The translations under genes and the position numbers were made by a program. Positions 63,948-64,000 of a DNA stretch of 64,000 bases are shown here, one piece after another. The notes beneath the pieces were generated by a model. The model saw only the letters and a program-made list of their open reading frames with translations. It was not told the DNA's origin and did no database searches. Within the stretch, counting starts at the first letter, position 1; every line of letters begins with the position of its first letter. This stretch comes from Leisingera daeponensis DSM 23529 (lineage in GTDB: Bacteria > Pseudomonadota > Alphaproteobacteria > Rhodobacterales > Rhodobacteraceae): contig NZ_KI421500.1 of the NCBI RefSeq assembly GCF_000473145.1, forward strand, positions 62,225 to 126,224, given 5' to 3'.

Positions 63948-64000
63948 AAGCTTTGAGATGACGGGACCGGATCCGGGGGCGGCCCCCCGGCGGAAAGGAA

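Overview
The window looks like chromosomal DNA of a marine alphaproteobacterium of the Rhodobacteraceae (Roseobacter group, close to Leisingera/Phaeobacter). Reasons: high G+C, a ruvCAB - ybgC - tolQRAB - pal - ybgF - tilS - ftsH order typical of the group, phosphatidylcholine synthase, CtrA-type boxes, a DUF1127 protein and several small orphan proteins of the kind found in roseobacters. No rRNA, tRNA, CRISPR array, phage or insertion sequence was recognised. This assignment is from gene content only; no database search was run.

Layout. 1-11 kb is accessory surface/secondary-metabolite DNA: the N-terminal 2074 residues of a type I polyketide synthase (KS-AT-KR-DH-ACP-TE) running off the left edge, an O-antigen-ligase/polymerase-like membrane protein, a WecG/TagA/CpsF transferase and two GT2-type glycosyltransferases. 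11-17 kb is the tamB-tamA outer-membrane assembly pair. 17-24 kb holds a small winged-helix regulator, a membrane protein, GAPDH, an IclR regulator divergent from a glutamine-synthetase-like ligase, a lone gcvH, a 3'-truncated flavodoxin-like gene and a NYN-LOTUS protein. 24-32 kb has truA, the ycjX-GNAT-ycjF operon, a truncated haemoglobin and ileS.

32-38.5 kb is the most unusual part. It has a one-TM orphan protein, two tandem LysM/solute-binding fusion proteins, and four small orphan proteins mixed with ogt and pcs. Most of the orphans have a TTAA-N7-TTAA type (CtrA-like) box about 35-80 bp upstream of their start. 38.5-47.6 kb is housekeeping (xerC, DUF484, transaldolase, priA, YeeE/YedE transporter, MFS carrier, prmA), with an FNR-like box between the two transporters.

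47.8-64 kb is the conserved core block: DUF1127, ruvCAB (Holliday junction processing), a conserved unknown plus thpR, ybgC-tolQRAB-pal-ybgF (the envelope-spanning Tol-Pal machine), tilS, ftsH, a MOSC protein and fhs. Between ruvB and the next gene lies a perfect 22-bp palindrome whose arms match ParB parS half-sites but with a six-base centre.

Many start codons were moved from the longest open frame to an internal ATG/GTG/TTG that has a Shine-Dalgarno sequence or an overlap with the upstream stop. These choices are stated per gene. Very long open frames opposite real genes are G+C artefacts and were left out.
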